A stretch of 64,000 bases of DNA from Sphingomonas yabuuchiae. Lineage in GTDB: Bacteria; Pseudomonadota; Alphaproteobacteria; Sphingomonadales; Sphingomonadaceae. A model generated the notes under the pieces. That model ran no database searches. It worked only from the letters and a program-made list of their open reading frames with translations, and was not told the DNA's origin. The DNA is taken from positions 62,001 through 126,000 of the forward strand of contig NZ_JACHNX010000008.1 in NCBI RefSeq assembly GCF_014199595.1, in the 5' to 3' direction. Both the position numbers and the translations under genes were made by a program. This document shows positions 36,131 to 47,253 of the stretch, piece after piece; the first letter of the stretch is position 1; each line of letters starts with the position of its first letter.

Positions 36131-36271
36131 GTGAAGAGACTGGCAATCGCCCTTGTCGGCGGCGTGGCCATGGCGCTGGTGGCGGTCGGCACCCATCCGG
36201 CATCGGACGGACTGCACGGCAATCTGTCACGACAGGCCGCCGTCGACGCGCCATCGGTGCCGACGCGATGA
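36131..36271 (+). CDS. small single-pass membrane or exported protein
   Basis: A 46-aa protein starting (V/M)KRLAIALVGGVAMALVAVG, a basic end followed by one hydrophobic helix that could be a signal anchor or a signal peptide, and a polar tail. GTG start with AAGGAG six bases upstream, and its stop overlaps the M23 peptidase ATG. Too short for most gene finders, but the ribosome site and overlap support it. Function unknown. Confidence 0.6.
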   Translation: MKRLAIALVGGVAMALVAVGTHPASDGLHGNLSRQAAVDAPSVPTR

Positions 36272-36879
36272 GACGTGGCGGGGGCAGGGGGCCGCTGTCG
36301 CGTTTCGGTTGGGTGATGCTGGGCCTGATCGTGGTTGCGGTCGGCGGTTTCCTGTCGATGCTGTCCTTCGGGCCCGGCGAAGTCGTCGTGCCGGATGTCG
36401 CGGCACCGGCCAGACAGGCGGCGGCGGGCAGTTCGGCATCGCTCGCCATGCCGATCGCCGATTATCCGGTTTCCTCGCTGCGTCACGACTGGGGCGATCC
36501 GCGCGAAGGTGGCCAGCGCAAGCATCAGGGGCTCGACCTGATGGCGCCGGGCGGAACGCCGGTCGTCGCCGCCCTGTCCGGCACGGTCGAAAAGCTCTTC
36601 GACAGCGATCGCGGCGGCCATACCGTTTATATCCGCTCGCCCGATCGCCGCTGGATGCTCTATTACGCGCATCTGAAGGGCTATGCGCCGGGACTGGCCG
36701 AAGGGCAGCAGGTCCGTCAGGGCCAGCTCGTCGGTTATGTCGGCGACAGCGGCAATGCGGGGGCGGGCAACACCCATCTGCATTTCGCGGTCAGCTGGAT
36801 GCGCGCCGGGGATCGCTGGTATCAGGGCGAGCCGGTCGACCCCTATCCGCTGCTTGCCGGAAAGACCGCTTCGCGTTAA
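36268..36879 (+). CDS. membrane-anchored M23 (LytM) peptidase
   Basis: Peptidoglycan endopeptidase-like protein of 203 aa. One N-terminal membrane helix (about 13-35), then a LytM domain. Zinc ligands are His and Asp in HQGLDLM (about 87-91) and the HLH of NTHLHFAVSW near 172. With all metal ligands kept, it may be an active amidase/endopeptidase rather than a degenerate activator. Start overlaps the preceding small gene. Confidence 0.9.
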   Translation: MRRGGGRGPLSRFGWVMLGLIVVAVGGFLSMLSFGPGEVVVPDVAAPARQAAAGSSASLAMPIADYPVSSLRHDWGDPREGGQRKHQGLDLMAPGGTPVVAALSGTVEKLFDSDRGGHTVYIRSPDRRWMLYYAHLKGYAPGLAEGQQVRQGQLVGYVGDSGNAGAGNTHLHFAVSWMRAGDRWYQGEPVDPYPLLAGKTASR

Positions 36880-36953
36880 AGCGGCCGACACAGGATGTCG
36901 GGTCGCGTTTGTCGCACCGGTGTCCTTCGCTCTTTCCAGCAGGTTGAAGACCC

Positions 36954-37517
36954 ATGAAGATCAGCGGCGTGGACATTCGTCCCGGCAACATCATCGAGTA
37001 TGAAGGCGGCATCTGGCGCGCCGTGAAGATTCAGCACACCCAGCCCGGCAAGGGCGGTGCGTATATGCAGGTCGAGATGAAGAACCTCATCGACGGCCGC
37101 AAGACGAACGTCCGCTTCCGCTCCGCCGAGACGGTCGAGCGCGTCCGCCTGGATACCAAGGACTTCCAGTTCCTGTTCGCGGAAGGCGACGACCTGACCT
37201 TCATGGACAAGGAAAGCTATGAGCAGATCACGCTGCCGCGCGACCTGCTGGGCGATGCCGCCGCGTTCCTGCAGGACGGCATGGATGTCGTGATGGAGCT
37301 GCACGAGGAAAAGCCGATCTCGGTCCAGCTTCCCGACCAGATCGAAGCCACCATCGTCGAGGCCGACGCCGTGGTGAAGGGGCAGACCGCCTCGTCCTCG
37401 TACAAGCCCGCCATTCTCGACAATGGCGTCCGCGTGATGGTGCCGCCGCACATCGCGTCGGGCACGCGCATCGTCGTCGACGTGTACGAACAGACCTACG
37501 TCCGCCGCGCGGACTAA
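36954..37517 (+). CDS. efp: elongation factor P
   Basis: Translation factor of 187 aa relieving ribosome stalling at polyproline. Three-domain length is normal. The modification loop reads QPGKGGAY, with Lys33 available for lysylation; the C-terminal [19 protein letters not shown] is standard. The ATG is chosen by the conserved [12 protein letters not shown] start. A terminator follows at 37574-37599. Confidence 0.97.
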   Translation: MKISGVDIRPGNIIEYEGGIWRAVKIQHTQPGKGGAYMQVEMKNLIDGRKTNVRFRSAETVERVRLDTKDFQFLFAEGDDLTFMDKESYEQITLPRDLLGDAAAFLQDGMDVVMELHEEKPISVQLPDQIEATIVEADAVVKGQTASSSYKPAILDNGVRVMVPPHIASGTRIVVDVYEQTYVRRAD

Positions 37518-37573
37518 TCACGATCGGCGGATGACTGGCGCGACCTGAGCGCGACCCCGTCATCCGCCGTCCC

Positions 37574-37599
37574 GGCCCGTCGTTCGCGGCGGGCCTTTT
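37574..37599 (+). terminator. intrinsic terminator after efp
   Basis: GGCCCGTCG and CGGCGGGCC (one G-T pair) around TTCG, followed by TTTT. Confidence 0.85.
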
Positions 37600-37646
37600 C
37601 AATTGGAGCGCCCTGGGCAAGCAGCGGCGCGATCGAAAGGACGATC

Positions 37647-38459
37647 ATGGCCTCGCACTCCGGGCTTCTCACCATCATGGAACGCGCCGCGCGCAAGGCC
37701 GCCCCGCGTCTCCGCCGCGACTTCAACGAGGTCCAGCACCTCCAGGTCAGCCGCAAGGGGCCCGCCGACTTCGTGTCGATGGCCGACAAGCGTGCCGAGG
37801 AAACCGTCTTCGAGGAACTGAAGAAGGCGCGTCCCGACTGGAACTTCCTCATGGAGGAGGGCGGCGAGATCAAGGGCGATCCGTCCAAGCCGCGCTTTAT
37901 CATCGACCCGCTCGACGGCACCTCGAACTTCCTGCACGGCATCCCGCACTTCGCCATCTCGATCGCGGTCGAGGAGCCGCTGGCGAACGGCAAGCGCGAA
38001 GTGACGACCGGCCTGATCTATCAGCCGCTGACCGATGAGAGCTTCTGGGCCGAGAAGGGCCGGGGCGCGTGGTTGCAGGACGGCCGCCTGCGTGTCTCGT
38101 CGCGCCGCGATCTGTCGGAGGCCTTGATCGCCACCGGCATCCCGTTCCTGGGTCATGGCGATTTTGTCCAGTGGAGCCGCATTTTCGGTGCGATCGCCCC
38201 GCAGGTTGCCGGTATCCGCCGCTTCGGCTCGGCCGCGCTCGATCTCGCCTGGGTCGCGGCGGGCCGTTACGACGGTTTCTGGGAGTCGGGCCTGAAGCCC
38301 TGGGACGCGGCGGCGGGTATGCTGCTGGTGCGAGAAGCGGGCGGTTTCGTCAGCGACTTCCGTGGCAGCGACAAGTCGCTCGAGCGCGGCGAGTATCTGG
38401 CGGCCAATGAGGGCCTGCATTCCAAGCTGCACAAGCTGCTGGCCAACGCGCTGCGTTAA
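37647..38459 (+). CDS. suhB: inositol monophosphatase family protein
   Basis: Magnesium-dependent phosphatase of 270 aa (SuhB/IMPase). Metal-binding motifs FLMEEGGEI, IIDPLDGTSNFLHG and the late LKPWDAAAGMLLVREAGG are complete. AAAGGA lies just upstream of the ATG. It acts on inositol-1-phosphate in biochemical work on relatives and SuhB also helps rRNA transcription in E. coli; which role applies is not visible. Last gene before the nuo operon. Confidence 0.93.
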   Translation: MASHSGLLTIMERAARKAAPRLRRDFNEVQHLQVSRKGPADFVSMADKRAEETVFEELKKARPDWNFLMEEGGEIKGDPSKPRFIIDPLDGTSNFLHGIPHFAISIAVEEPLANGKREVTTGLIYQPLTDESFWAEKGRGAWLQDGRLRVSSRRDLSEALIATGIPFLGHGDFVQWSRIFGAIAPQVAGIRRFGSAALDLAWVAAGRYDGFWESGLKPWDAAAGMLLVREAGGFVSDFRGSDKSLERGEYLAANEGLHSKLHKLLANALR

Positions 38460-38473
38460 GAATTTGGTGGGAT

Positions 38474-38506
38474 TTGAGCGCAATGGGGCCTGCCCCTTGC
38501 GCTCAA
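38474..38506. other. long stem-loop ahead of the nuo operon
   Basis: Arms TTGAGCGCAA and TTGCGCTCAA, continued inward by GGGG/CCCC, with a CCTG loop. It starts 14 bases after suhB. No T-run follows on the plus strand, so it could end suhB transcripts with help or sit in the nuo leader. The rest of 38507-38653 shows no feature I can support beyond the presumed promoter. Confidence 0.6.
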
Positions 38507-38653
38507 GCCACTGGATTACCATGTAAAAATTCGAGGATGACGGCGGGTGACGGCGTTCACTTGCGATTCATTCTCATGCCTTCGCTGGCTTGCTCCGGCC
38601 GACCCATCGGCCTAAAGCCATCGCATCCAGTTCCGCATCTGCGAGAGAAAAAC

Positions 38654-39028
38654 TTGGTCGATCTGTCGCAATATCTGCCGATCCTCCTGTTCCTGGGCGT
38701 TGCCCTGGTTCTGTCGACGGCTTTCGTGTTTCTGCCGATGCTCGTGGCGCGCCTGACCGGTGCCCATAAGCCCAACGAGCAGAAGCTGTCTGAATATGAG
38801 TGCGGCTTCCCCGCGTTCGAAGACCCGCGCAGCCAGTTCGACGTGCGTTTCTACCTCGTCGCCATCCTGTTCATCATCTTCGATCTGGAAGCGGCGTTTC
38901 TGTATCCCTGGGCGGTCAGCGTCTTCAGCCTCGGCTGGACTGCCTGGTTTTCGATGATGATCTTCATCGGCGAGCTCGCGCTGGGTCTCGTCTATGCGTG
39001 GAAGAAGGGAGCGTTGGATTGGGAGTAA
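38654..39028 (+). CDS. nuoA: NADH-quinone oxidoreductase subunit A
   Basis: Membrane subunit of complex I, 124 aa, three membrane helices. [20 protein letters not shown] is the conserved loop. The start is TTG at 38654 ([15 protein letters not shown]), with GAGAGA upstream; a longer open frame from 38474 lacks family similarity and runs through the stem-loop. First of fourteen nuo genes, nearly all overlapping, so one operon. Confidence 0.95.
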   Translation: MVDLSQYLPILLFLGVALVLSTAFVFLPMLVARLTGAHKPNEQKLSEYECGFPAFEDPRSQFDVRFYLVAILFIIFDLEAAFLYPWAVSVFSLGWTAWFSMMIFIGELALGLVYAWKKGALDWE

Positions 39029-39603
39029 ATCTTCACTCCGGTCCGGTTGAGTTCAAGCCGCAGGCCCATGGCGGACTCGCCCATGATGGCCAGGCTGTCA
39101 TTCAGCCCGATCAGGGCTTTTTCGACGGGCTCAACGGCGAACTGACCGACAAGGGCTTCCTCGTCACCTCGACCGAGGAGCTGTTCCAATGGGCGCGCAC
39201 CGGCTCGCTCTGGTGGATGACCTTCGGTCTGGCATGCTGCGCGGTGGAGATGATCCACGTGAACATGCCGCGTTACGATCTGGAGCGCTTCGGTGCCGCG
39301 CCGCGCGCGTCGCCGCGCCAGTCGGACGTGATGATCGTCGCGGGTACGCTGTGCAACAAGATGGCCCCGGCGCTGCGTCGTGTGTACGACCAGATGTCGA
39401 ACCCGAAATACGTCATCTCGATGGGCAGCTGCGCCAATGGCGGCGGCTACTATCATTACAGCTATTCGGTGGTGCGCGGCTGTGACCGGATCGTGCCCGT
39501 GGACATCTATGTCCCTGGTTGCCCGCCGACCGCCGAAGCGCTGTTGTACGGCGTGATGCAGCTGCAGCGGAAGATCCGCCGCGCCGGGAGCATCGAACGG
39601 TGA
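39019..39603 (+). CDS. nuoB: NADH-quinone oxidoreductase subunit B
   Basis: Peripheral-arm subunit of 194 aa holding iron-sulphur cluster N2, which passes electrons to quinone. Ligands are in [17 protein letters not shown] and VPGCPPTAE. The start is TTG, overlapping nuoA by ten bases, with an AAGGGA site upstream; the first 35 residues are variable in the family. Confidence 0.95.
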   Translation: MGVNLHSGPVEFKPQAHGGLAHDGQAVIQPDQGFFDGLNGELTDKGFLVTSTEELFQWARTGSLWWMTFGLACCAVEMIHVNMPRYDLERFGAAPRASPRQSDVMIVAGTLCNKMAPALRRVYDQMSNPKYVISMGSCANGGGYYHYSYSVVRGCDRIVPVDIYVPGCPPTAEALLYGVMQLQRKIRRAGSIER

Positions 39604-40436
39604 GGGCGCCTGCTCCCCGTTATGCCGCCAATGACGGCGTGATCGATGCGGCCCGCGCCGCGCTCGGCCCCTGGCTGCTCGACGCGCGCGAGCATGTCGG
39701 CGAGGTCGCTCTGGTCGTCGATCGTGCGAACCTGGTCCCGGCCATGATCGCGCTGCGCGATACCAAGGGGCTGGAATATCAGCAGCTGATGGAGATAGCG
39801 GGCGTCGACTATCCCGAGCGCGACGAGCGTTTCGAGGTGGTCTATTGCCTGCTCTCGCTGACCCGCAACCACCGCCTGCACGTCCATGTCTCGACCGACG
39901 AGGACAAGCCGGTGCCGTCGGTGACGGGACTGTGGCCGGTCGCGGGCTGGCTGGAGCGCGAGGTCTATGACCTGTACGGCGTGCTGTTCTCGGGCAATAG
40001 CGACCTGCGTCGCATCCTGACCGACTATGGCTTTCGCGGCCACCCGCTGCGCAAGGACTTCCCGCTGACCGGCTATACCGAGCTGCGGTATTCCGAAGAG
40101 GAAAAGCGTGTCGTCTATGAGCCGGTGAAGCTGGCGCAGGACTTCCGCAATTTCGACTTCCAGAGCCCGTGGGAAGGTGCCGAATATGTCCTTCCGGGCG
40201 ACGAGAAGGGCTCGCAGCCGCAGGGCAAGGGCGCGCAGACCCCGGCCAGTGCGGACGCGGTGAAGAAGGCCGATGCCGCGCCGGACAAGACCGTCGCCGC
40301 CAACGCGCCCGAGACGAAGACCACCGAAAGCCCCAAGCAGACGGGCGCGGGCGAACCGCATCCGGGCAACAAGGCCGAAGGTAAGCCCCAGGACCCGGAT
40401 GTCGTGCCGGGCAAGGGCGGAGGACAGAATCAGTGA
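39600..40436 (+). CDS. nuoC: NADH-quinone oxidoreductase subunit C with long C-terminal tail
   Basis: 30-kDa-type subunit of 278 aa. The core (to about residue 200) has [34 protein letters not shown] and the [19 protein letters not shown] end. Beyond it, about 70 residues rich in Ala, Lys, Pro, Gly and Gln form a low-complexity, probably disordered tail. GTG start overlaps the nuoB stop (GTGA). Confidence 0.95.
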   Translation: MRAPAPRYAANDGVIDAARAALGPWLLDAREHVGEVALVVDRANLVPAMIALRDTKGLEYQQLMEIAGVDYPERDERFEVVYCLLSLTRNHRLHVHVSTDEDKPVPSVTGLWPVAGWLEREVYDLYGVLFSGNSDLRRILTDYGFRGHPLRKDFPLTGYTELRYSEEEKRVVYEPVKLAQDFRNFDFQSPWEGAEYVLPGDEKGSQPQGKGAQTPASADAVKKADAAPDKTVAANAPETKTTESPKQTGAGEPHPGNKAEGKPQDPDVVPGKGGGQNQ

Positions 40437-41668
40437 GCGACTACGTCGACGAACTGCTCCACAAGACGGACGCCGTTGACCCGACCACGGGCGACGTGTC
40501 GATCCAGAACTATACGATCAACTTCGGCCCGCAGCATCCGGCGGCGCACGGGGTGCTTCGCCTCGTCATGGAGCTGGACGGCGAGATCGTCGAGCGGGTC
40601 GATCCGCATGTCGGCCTGCTGCATCGCGGCACCGAGAAGCTGATCGAATACAAGACCTATTCGCAGGCGCTGCCCTATTTCGATCGGCTCGATTATTGCT
40701 CGCCGATGTGCATGGAGCACAGCTTCGTGCTGGCGGTCGAGAAGCTGCTCGACCTGGAAGTGCCGCTGCGCGCCCAGTATCTGCGGACCTTCTTCGCCGA
40801 GCTGACGCGTATCTCGAACCACATGCTCAACATCGGCAGCCACGTCATGGACGTCGGCGCGATGACGCCGAACCTGTGGCTGTTCGAGATCCGCGAAGAC
40901 TGCATGAACTTCTATGAGCGGGCCTCCGGCGCGCGCATGCACGCGAATTATTTCCGCGTCGGCGGCGTCCATCAGGACGTCCCGCTCAAGCTGCTGACCG
41001 ATATCGCCGACTGGCTCGACACCCGTCTGCCGCGCCTGTTCGAGGACGCGATCAGCCTGGTGGCGAACAACCGCATCTTCAAGCAGCGCAATGTCGACAT
41101 CGCAGTGGTGAACCGCGAGGACGCGATCAAGTGGGGCTTCTCCGGCCCGATGATCCGTGGCTCGGGCATTCCGTGGGACCTGCGCAAGTCGCAGCCCTAC
41201 GACGCCTATGACAAGGTGGACTTCGACGTGCCGGTGGGCACGAGCGGCGACTGCTATGACCGGTTCATGGTGCGCGTCGAGGAAGTGCGCCAGTCGGCCC
41301 GCATCATGAAGCAGTGCCTGGCACAGATGCCCGAAGGTCCGGTGATGGCGACCGATCGCAAGGTCACGCCGCCCAAGCGCGGTGAGATGAAGCGCTCGAT
41401 GGAAGCGCTGATCCACCACTTCAAGCTCTATACCGAAGGGTATCACGTCCCCGCCGGGGAGGTGTATGTCGCGACCGAAAGCCCCAAGGGCGAATTCGGC
41501 GTGTATCTCGTCTCCGACGGATCGAACAAACCCTATCGCTGCAAGATCCGCCCGACCGCGTTCAGCCATCTCCAGGCCATGGAATTCATGTCCAAGGGGC
41601 ACATGCTGGCGGACACGACCGCGATCTTAGGCGCGATGGACATCGTTTTTGGTGAATGTGACCGCTAA
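40433..41668 (+). CDS. nuoD: NADH-quinone oxidoreductase subunit D
   Basis: 49-kDa subunit of 411 aa lining the quinone site. [16 protein letters not shown] holds the conserved His and GRP-like residues, and FGECDR closes the protein. Start GTG overlaps the nuoC stop. Separate from nuoC, as in mitochondria and Alphaproteobacteria, unlike the fused CD of E. coli. Confidence 0.97.
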   Translation: MSDYVDELLHKTDAVDPTTGDVSIQNYTINFGPQHPAAHGVLRLVMELDGEIVERVDPHVGLLHRGTEKLIEYKTYSQALPYFDRLDYCSPMCMEHSFVLAVEKLLDLEVPLRAQYLRTFFAELTRISNHMLNIGSHVMDVGAMTPNLWLFEIREDCMNFYERASGARMHANYFRVGGVHQDVPLKLLTDIADWLDTRLPRLFEDAISLVANNRIFKQRNVDIAVVNREDAIKWGFSGPMIRGSGIPWDLRKSQPYDAYDKVDFDVPVGTSGDCYDRFMVRVEEVRQSARIMKQCLAQMPEGPVMATDRKVTPPKRGEMKRSMEALIHHFKLYTEGYHVPAGEVYVATESPKGEFGVYLVSDGSNKPYRCKIRPTAFSHLQAMEFMSKGHMLADTTAILGAMDIVFGECDR

Positions 41669-42342
41669 TGGCTGACGCTCCCAACATCCCCGACGAGGCC
41701 GAAGTCCGCGCCCGCTGGGGCAATTTTGCATGGACCGACGAGAACCAGAAGAAGGCGAACGAGATCCTCGCGCGCTATCCCAAGGGTCGCGAACAGTCCT
41801 GCTCGATCCCGTTCCTCGATCTGGCCCAGCGCCAGGTCGGTGCGGAGACGCAGACCCAGGGCTGGCTGCCCGTGCCGGTGATCGAGTTCGTCGCGCGCCA
41901 GCTGGGTGTTGCGTACATGCGCATCTATGAGGTCGCGACCTTCTACACGATGTTCAACCTCGCGCCGGTCGGCCGCTATCACGTTCAGGTGTGCGGCACG
42001 ACGCCGTGCATGCTGCGCGGGTCGGACGACGTGCTGGCGGCGTGCAAGAACAAGGGTCTGATCAAGGGCAAGACCACGCCCGACGGCATGTTCACGCTGA
42101 CCGAGGTCGAGTGCATGGGCAATTGCGCCTCGGCACCGATGGTCCAGATCAACGACGACAATTACGAAGATCTGGATTACGATCGTACGGTCACGATCCT
42201 GGAAGCGCTGGCGCGGGGCGAGAGCCCCAAGACCGGCACGCAGGAGCCGGGTCGCCACACGGTCGAGCCGATCGGCGGTCCGACCACGCTGACCGCCATG
42301 GTCGGCGACAATCACGACTATCGCGGGGAGTGGGGCGCATAA
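41668..42342 (+). CDS. nuoE: NADH-quinone oxidoreductase subunit E
   Basis: 24-kDa subunit, 224 aa, thioredoxin-like with a 2Fe-2S cluster bound by [10 protein letters not shown] and CMGNCASAP. The C-terminal 40 residues form an extended tail ([17 protein letters not shown]). TAATG overlap with nuoD. Confidence 0.96.
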   Translation: MADAPNIPDEAEVRARWGNFAWTDENQKKANEILARYPKGREQSCSIPFLDLAQRQVGAETQTQGWLPVPVIEFVARQLGVAYMRIYEVATFYTMFNLAPVGRYHVQVCGTTPCMLRGSDDVLAACKNKGLIKGKTTPDGMFTLTEVECMGNCASAPMVQINDDNYEDLDYDRTVTILEALARGESPKTGTQEPGRHTVEPIGGPTTLTAMVGDNHDYRGEWGA

Positions 42343-43652
42343 TGCTCGCTGACAAGGACCGCATTTTCACCAATCTCTACGGCTACCAGCCGTGGAACGT
42401 CGACGCGGCGATGAAGCGCGGCGATTGGGACAATACCAAGGCGCTGCTCGAACTGGGCCAGGACAAGATCATTGACGTCATCAAGGCGTCGGGTCTGCGC
42501 GGGCGCGGCGGTGCGGGCTTCCCGACCGGCATGAAGTGGAGCTTCATGCCCAAGGAACCGCGCCCCGATCGGCCGAGCTTCCTGGTCATCAACGCCGACG
42601 AATCCGAGCCGGGTTCGTGCAAGGACCGCGAGATCATCCGCCACGATCCGCACAAGCTGATCGAGGGCGCGCTGGTCGCGGGCTTCGCGATGCGCGCGCG
42701 GGCGGCCTATATCTATATTCGCGGCGAATATATCCGTGAGGCGGAGACGCTGTTCGCGGCGGTCGCCGAGGCGTATAACCGGGGTTTCCTGGGCAAGAAT
42801 GCCTGTGGCTCGGGCTATGACTTCGACGTGTTCGTGCACCGTGGTGCGGGCGCGTATATCTGCGGCGAAGAAACCGCGATGATCGAGAGCCTGGAGGGCA
42901 AGAAGGGCCAGCCGCGCCTGAAGCCGCCTTTCCCGGCGGGTGCGGGCCTCTATGGCTGCCCGACGACGGTCAACAACGTGGAATCGATCGCGGTCGCACC
43001 GACCATCCTGCGTCGCGGGGCCGAGTGGTTCTCCTCCTTCGGGCGCGAGAACAACAAGGGCACCAAGCTCTTCCAGATTTCCGGCCATGTCGATCGCCCC
43101 TGTGTGGTCGAGGAAAGCATGTCGATCAGCTTCCGCGAGTTGATTGAGAAGCATTGCGGTGGCATCCGCGGCGGCTGGGACAATCTGCTCGCGGTGATCC
43201 CGGGCGGCTCGTCGGTGCCGTTGGTGCCTGCCGCCGAGATCATGGACGCGCCGATGGATTTCGACGGCCTGAAGGCGGTCGGGTCGGGTCTCGGCACGGC
43301 GGCCGTCATCGTCATGGACAAGTCGACCGACATCGTCCGCGCGATCAGCCGTCTGTCCTATTTCTACAAGCATGAGAGCTGCGGCCAGTGCACGCCGTGC
43401 CGTGAAGGCACCGGCTGGATGTGGCGCGTGATGGAGCGGATGCGTACCGGCGATGCCGATGTGGCCGAGATCGACACGCTGTTCCAGGTGACGAAGCAGG
43501 TCGAAGGCCACACCATCTGCGCGCTCGGCGACGCGGCGGCCTGGCCGATCCAGGGCCTGATCCGCCACTTCCGCCCGGAGATGGAACGCCGCATTCGCGA
43601 ACGCAAAGGCGAGACGGGCGGCAACGCCCCGATGATGGAAGCTGCCGAATAA
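42342..43652 (+). CDS. nuoF: NADH-quinone oxidoreductase subunit F (NADH binding)
   Basis: 51-kDa subunit of 436 aa, site of NADH oxidation with FMN and one 4Fe-4S cluster. [15 protein letters not shown] binds [20 protein letters not shown] is conserved, and the cluster is held by [10 protein letters not shown] plus a late Cys in HTICALGD. The ATG at 42342 overlaps the nuoE stop (TAATG). Confidence 0.97.
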   Translation: MLADKDRIFTNLYGYQPWNVDAAMKRGDWDNTKALLELGQDKIIDVIKASGLRGRGGAGFPTGMKWSFMPKEPRPDRPSFLVINADESEPGSCKDREIIRHDPHKLIEGALVAGFAMRARAAYIYIRGEYIREAETLFAAVAEAYNRGFLGKNACGSGYDFDVFVHRGAGAYICGEETAMIESLEGKKGQPRLKPPFPAGAGLYGCPTTVNNVESIAVAPTILRRGAEWFSSFGRENNKGTKLFQISGHVDRPCVVEESMSISFRELIEKHCGGIRGGWDNLLAVIPGGSSVPLVPAAEIMDAPMDFDGLKAVGSGLGTAAVIVMDKSTDIVRAISRLSYFYKHESCGQCTPCREGTGWMWRVMERMRTGDADVAEIDTLFQVTKQVEGHTICALGDAAAWPIQGLIRHFRPEMERRIRERKGETGGNAPMMEAAE

Positions 43653-45670
43653 TGCCTAAGGTCAAAGTCGACGGCGTCGAGATCGAGGTGCCGCAGGGCG
43701 CCACCGTGCTGCAGGCCTGCGAGCTTGCGGGCAAGGAAATCCCGCGCTTCTGCTATCACGAGCGGCTGTCCATCGCGGGCAATTGCCGCATGTGCCTGGT
43801 CGAGGTGAAGCCTGGGCCCCCCAAGCCGCAGGCGAGCTGCGCGCTTCCGGCGGCGGACAATCAGGAGATCTTCACCACCACCCCGATGGTGAAGGCCGCG
43901 CGCGAAGGCGTGATGGAATTCCTGCTGATCAACCACCCGCTGGACTGCCCGATCTGCGATCAGGGCGGCGAGTGCGACCTGCAGGACCAGTCCATGGCCT
44001 ATGGCAAAGGCCATAGCCGCTATGACGAAAACAAGCGGGCCGTCACCGAGAAGTACATGGGTCCGATCGTCAAGACGGTCATGACCCGCTGCATCCAGTG
44101 CACCCGCTGCGTCCGCTTCGCCGAAGAGGTCGCGGGCGTGGAGGAAATCGGCGCGATCTATCGCGGCGAGAACATGCAGATCACCTCGTACCTCGAACAG
44201 GCCGTGTCGAGCGAGCTTTCGGGCAATGTCGTCGACCTGTGCCCGGTGGGCGCGCTGACGTCCAAGCCCTATGCGTTCGAGGCGCGTCCCTGGGAGCTGA
44301 AGAAGACGCTGGCCATCGACGTGATGGACGCGGTCGGCACCAATATCCGCCTCGACAGCCGTGGTCGTCAGGTGCTGCGCTGCGTGCCGCGCATCAACGA
44401 CGAGGTGAACGAGGAGTGGGCGAGCGACAAGACGCGTCACGCGATCGACGGCCTGGTCCGTCGTCGTCTCGACCGTCCGTTCGTCCGCCGCGACGGCAAG
44501 CTGGTTCCCGCCACCTGGGACGAGGCCTTCGCCGCGATCCGCGACGTGAACGCCGGTTCGAGCGTCGCCGCGATCGCCGGTGATCTGGTCGATTGCGAGA
44601 CGATGTTCGCTGCCAAGGCGCTGCTGGCCAAGATGGGTTCGAGCCTGATCGAAGGCCGTCAGACCGGCATGGATTACGACACGTCCAGCCTGGCTGCGGT
44701 CAACTTCAACACGACCATCGCGGGCGTCGAAAAGGCCGATGCGATCCTGCTGATCGGCACCAACCTGCGCTGGGAAGCGCCGCTGGTGAACACCCGTATC
44801 CGCAAGGCGATCAAGAAGGGTGCCAAGGTCTTCGCGATCGGCCCCGAAACCGATCTGACCTACAAGGTCGAGTGGCTGGGGGCCGATCTGTCGGCGCTGG
44901 GCAACCTCCCCGAGGCCGTCACCGAGCTGTTCGGCAAGGCCGCGCGTCCGATGGTGATCGTCGGCGGTGCGGCGCTGAAGGGCGCGCATGGCGCGAGCCT
45001 GAAGCTGGTCGACCAGTTCAATCTGGTGCGGACGCTGGAAGACGGTTCGGCATGGAACGGCTATAACGTCGTTCACATGGCGGCGGCTCGCATGGGCGGC
45101 CTGATGCTCGGTTACGCGCAGAAGGGCGGCATCGCGGACGTGGTTTCGGCCGCGCCGAAGCTCGCCTTCTTCTTGGGCGCCGACGAGGTGGACTTCGCTA
45201 AGTTCGGCAGCAGCTTCAAGGTGTTCGTCGGCCATCATGGCGACAAGGGTGCACATCACGCCGATGTCATCCTGCCGGGCGCCACCTTTGCCGAGAAGTC
45301 GGGGACCTGGGTCAATCTGGAAGGCCGGGTGCAGCGCGGCGACCGTGCGGTGTTCGCACCGGGCGACGCGCGCGACGACTGGACGATCTTCCGCGCGCTG
45401 TCCGAAGTGCTGGGCCAGACCCTGCCGTTCGATACGCTGGAAGAGCTGCGCGCCGCCATGGCCGCAGAGGTTCCGGCGCTGGGTAAGGTCGGCCTCGTCA
45501 CCTTCGACTGGGCCGCGCCGTCGCTGAACGCGACCGCGTCCGGTACGCTGGAGGGTTACCCGATCAAGGACTTCTACCTCACCAACGCGATCTGCCGCGC
45601 CAGCCCGACGATGCAGCGCTGCTCGGCCGAACTGGTCCATGGTGAGACCTATGCGGAGGCAGCGGAGTGA
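43652..45670 (+). CDS. nuoG: NADH-quinone oxidoreductase subunit G
   Basis: 75-kDa subunit of 672 aa, mitochondrial-like in length and shorter than the E. coli protein. N-terminal ferredoxin domain with a 2Fe-2S site ([15 protein letters not shown]), then 4Fe-4S ligands in [17 protein letters not shown] and [13 protein letters not shown], then a molybdopterin-oxidoreductase-like domain. TAATG overlap with nuoF. Confidence 0.97.
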   Translation: MPKVKVDGVEIEVPQGATVLQACELAGKEIPRFCYHERLSIAGNCRMCLVEVKPGPPKPQASCALPAADNQEIFTTTPMVKAAREGVMEFLLINHPLDCPICDQGGECDLQDQSMAYGKGHSRYDENKRAVTEKYMGPIVKTVMTRCIQCTRCVRFAEEVAGVEEIGAIYRGENMQITSYLEQAVSSELSGNVVDLCPVGALTSKPYAFEARPWELKKTLAIDVMDAVGTNIRLDSRGRQVLRCVPRINDEVNEEWASDKTRHAIDGLVRRRLDRPFVRRDGKLVPATWDEAFAAIRDVNAGSSVAAIAGDLVDCETMFAAKALLAKMGSSLIEGRQTGMDYDTSSLAAVNFNTTIAGVEKADAILLIGTNLRWEAPLVNTRIRKAIKKGAKVFAIGPETDLTYKVEWLGADLSALGNLPEAVTELFGKAARPMVIVGGAALKGAHGASLKLVDQFNLVRTLEDGSAWNGYNVVHMAAARMGGLMLGYAQKGGIADVVSAAPKLAFFLGADEVDFAKFGSSFKVFVGHHGDKGAHHADVILPGATFAEKSGTWVNLEGRVQRGDRAVFAPGDARDDWTIFRALSEVLGQTLPFDTLEELRAAMAAEVPALGKVGLVTFDWAAPSLNATASGTLEGYPIKDFYLTNAICRASPTMQRCSAELVHGETYAEAAE

Positions 45671-46722
45671 CCGCGTTTTTCAACACGACGCTCGGCCTTC
45701 CTTATGGCTGGGCCTGGGCGATCGCGACTTTGGTCGGGATCCTGGCGATCGCGCTGCCGCTGATGCTGGCCGTCGCGATGGTCATCTATGTCGACCGCAA
45801 GATCTGGGCGGCGATGGCGCTGCGCCGGGGTCCGAACGTGGTCGGCCCCTTCGGTCTGCTCCAGTCCTTCGCCGACGGTCTGAAGGTCTTCCTTCAGGAA
45901 ACCATCGTTCCCTCGGCCGCCAATCGCGGGCTGTTCCTGCTGGCGCCCATCATCACCTTCACGGTCGCACTGATCGTCTGGGCGGTGGTGCCGTTCCAGC
46001 CGGGCGTGGTCGTCGCGAACATCAATGTCGGCCTGCTGTACGTTCTCGCGGCCTCGTCGCTCGGCGTGTACGGCGTGATCCTGTCGGGCTGGGCGTCGAA
46101 CTCGAAATATCCCTTCTACTCGGCGCTTCGTGCCGCCGCGCAGATGGTGTCCTATGAAGTCGCGATCGGCTTCATCCTGATTTCGGTCGTGATGTGGTCG
46201 GGCAGCTTCAACCTGACCGACATCGTCGAGGCGCAGAAGAGCGTTTTGGGGATTCCGGTCAACGGCTTCTTCCTCAATCCGCTGCTCTTCCCGATGGCGG
46301 TGATGTTCTTCATCTCGGCACTGGCCGAGACGCAGCGCGCGCCGTTCGATCTGACCGAAGCGGAGTCGGAGCTCGTCGCGGGTTACCAGACCGAATACAG
46401 CTCGATGTCGTTCGCGCTGTTCTGGCTGGGCGAGTACGCCAACGTCATCCTGATGTGCGCACTGAACGCGATCCTGTTCTGGGGTGGCTATCTGCCGCCC
46501 TTCGACTGGGCGCCGCTCTATGTCGTGCCGGGCATCGTCTGGCTGCTGCTGAAGATGTGCTTCTTCTTTTTCGTGTTTTCCTGGGTGAAGGCGACCGTAC
46601 CGCGTTACCGGTACGACCAGCTGATGCGGCTGGGCTGGAAGGTGTTCCTGCCGGTGTCGCTGTTCTGGGTATTCTTGGTGTCTGGCGTGCTGATGTATGC
46701 GCGCGTGGGAGTTCCGGCATGA
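45667..46722 (+). CDS. nuoH: NADH-quinone oxidoreductase subunit H
   Basis: Membrane subunit of 351 aa with about eight helices, at the junction to the quinone site. [20 protein letters not shown] and [20 protein letters not shown] are the conserved cytoplasmic loops. GTG start overlaps nuoG. Confidence 0.97.
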   Translation: MTAFFNTTLGLPYGWAWAIATLVGILAIALPLMLAVAMVIYVDRKIWAAMALRRGPNVVGPFGLLQSFADGLKVFLQETIVPSAANRGLFLLAPIITFTVALIVWAVVPFQPGVVVANINVGLLYVLAASSLGVYGVILSGWASNSKYPFYSALRAAAQMVSYEVAIGFILISVVMWSGSFNLTDIVEAQKSVLGIPVNGFFLNPLLFPMAVMFFISALAETQRAPFDLTEAESELVAGYQTEYSSMSFALFWLGEYANVILMCALNAILFWGGYLPPFDWAPLYVVPGIVWLLLKMCFFFFVFSWVKATVPRYRYDQLMRLGWKVFLPVSLFWVFLVSGVLMYARVGVPA

Positions 46723-47204
46723 GCGTCGCTCAGTACGTCAAGGCTTTTACGCTGTGGGAGTTCGTGAAGGGCCATGCGCTGACCCTTCGCTACTTCTTCA
46801 AGCCGAAGGCGACGATCAACTATCCGTTCGAGAAGAACCCCATCTCTCCGCGCTTCCGGGGCGAGCACGCGCTGCGTCGCTATCCCAACGGCGAGGAGCG
46901 GTGCATCGCGTGCAAGCTGTGCGAGGCGATCTGCCCCGCCCAGGCGATCACGATCGAGGCGGAACCCCGCGACGACGGCAGCCGCCGCACGACGCGCTAC
47001 GACATCGACATGACCAAGTGCATCTATTGCGGGCTGTGCCAGGAGGCTTGCCCCGTGGATGCGATCGTCGAGGGTCCGAATTTCGAATTTTCGACCGAGA
47101 CCCGCGAAGAGCTGATCTACGACAAGTCGAAGTTGCTCGATAACGGTGACCGCTGGGAAAGCGCGATCGCGGCGAACCTTGCCGCCGATGCGCCGTACCG
47201 TTAA
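46719..47204 (+). CDS. nuoI: NADH-quinone oxidoreductase subunit I
   Basis: Ferredoxin-like subunit of 161 aa carrying two 4Fe-4S clusters: [15 protein letters not shown] and [19 protein letters not shown] overlap with nuoH. A 49-base gap to nuoJ follows, the longest inside the operon. Confidence 0.97.
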   Translation: MSVAQYVKAFTLWEFVKGHALTLRYFFKPKATINYPFEKNPISPRFRGEHALRRYPNGEERCIACKLCEAICPAQAITIEAEPRDDGSRRTTRYDIDMTKCIYCGLCQEACPVDAIVEGPNFEFSTETREELIYDKSKLLDNGDRWESAIAANLAADAPYR

Positions 47205-47253
47205 AGCCCGCGACCAACGGTTCGGGGCGGACAGAAAAGGGGCCTGACAGGCA

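Noticed and set aside
38474..38653. N-terminal extension of NuoA by 60 codons
   Set aside because: The extension reads through a perfect hairpin, has no NuoA similarity and the TTG at 38654 has a ribosome site and the family N-terminus.
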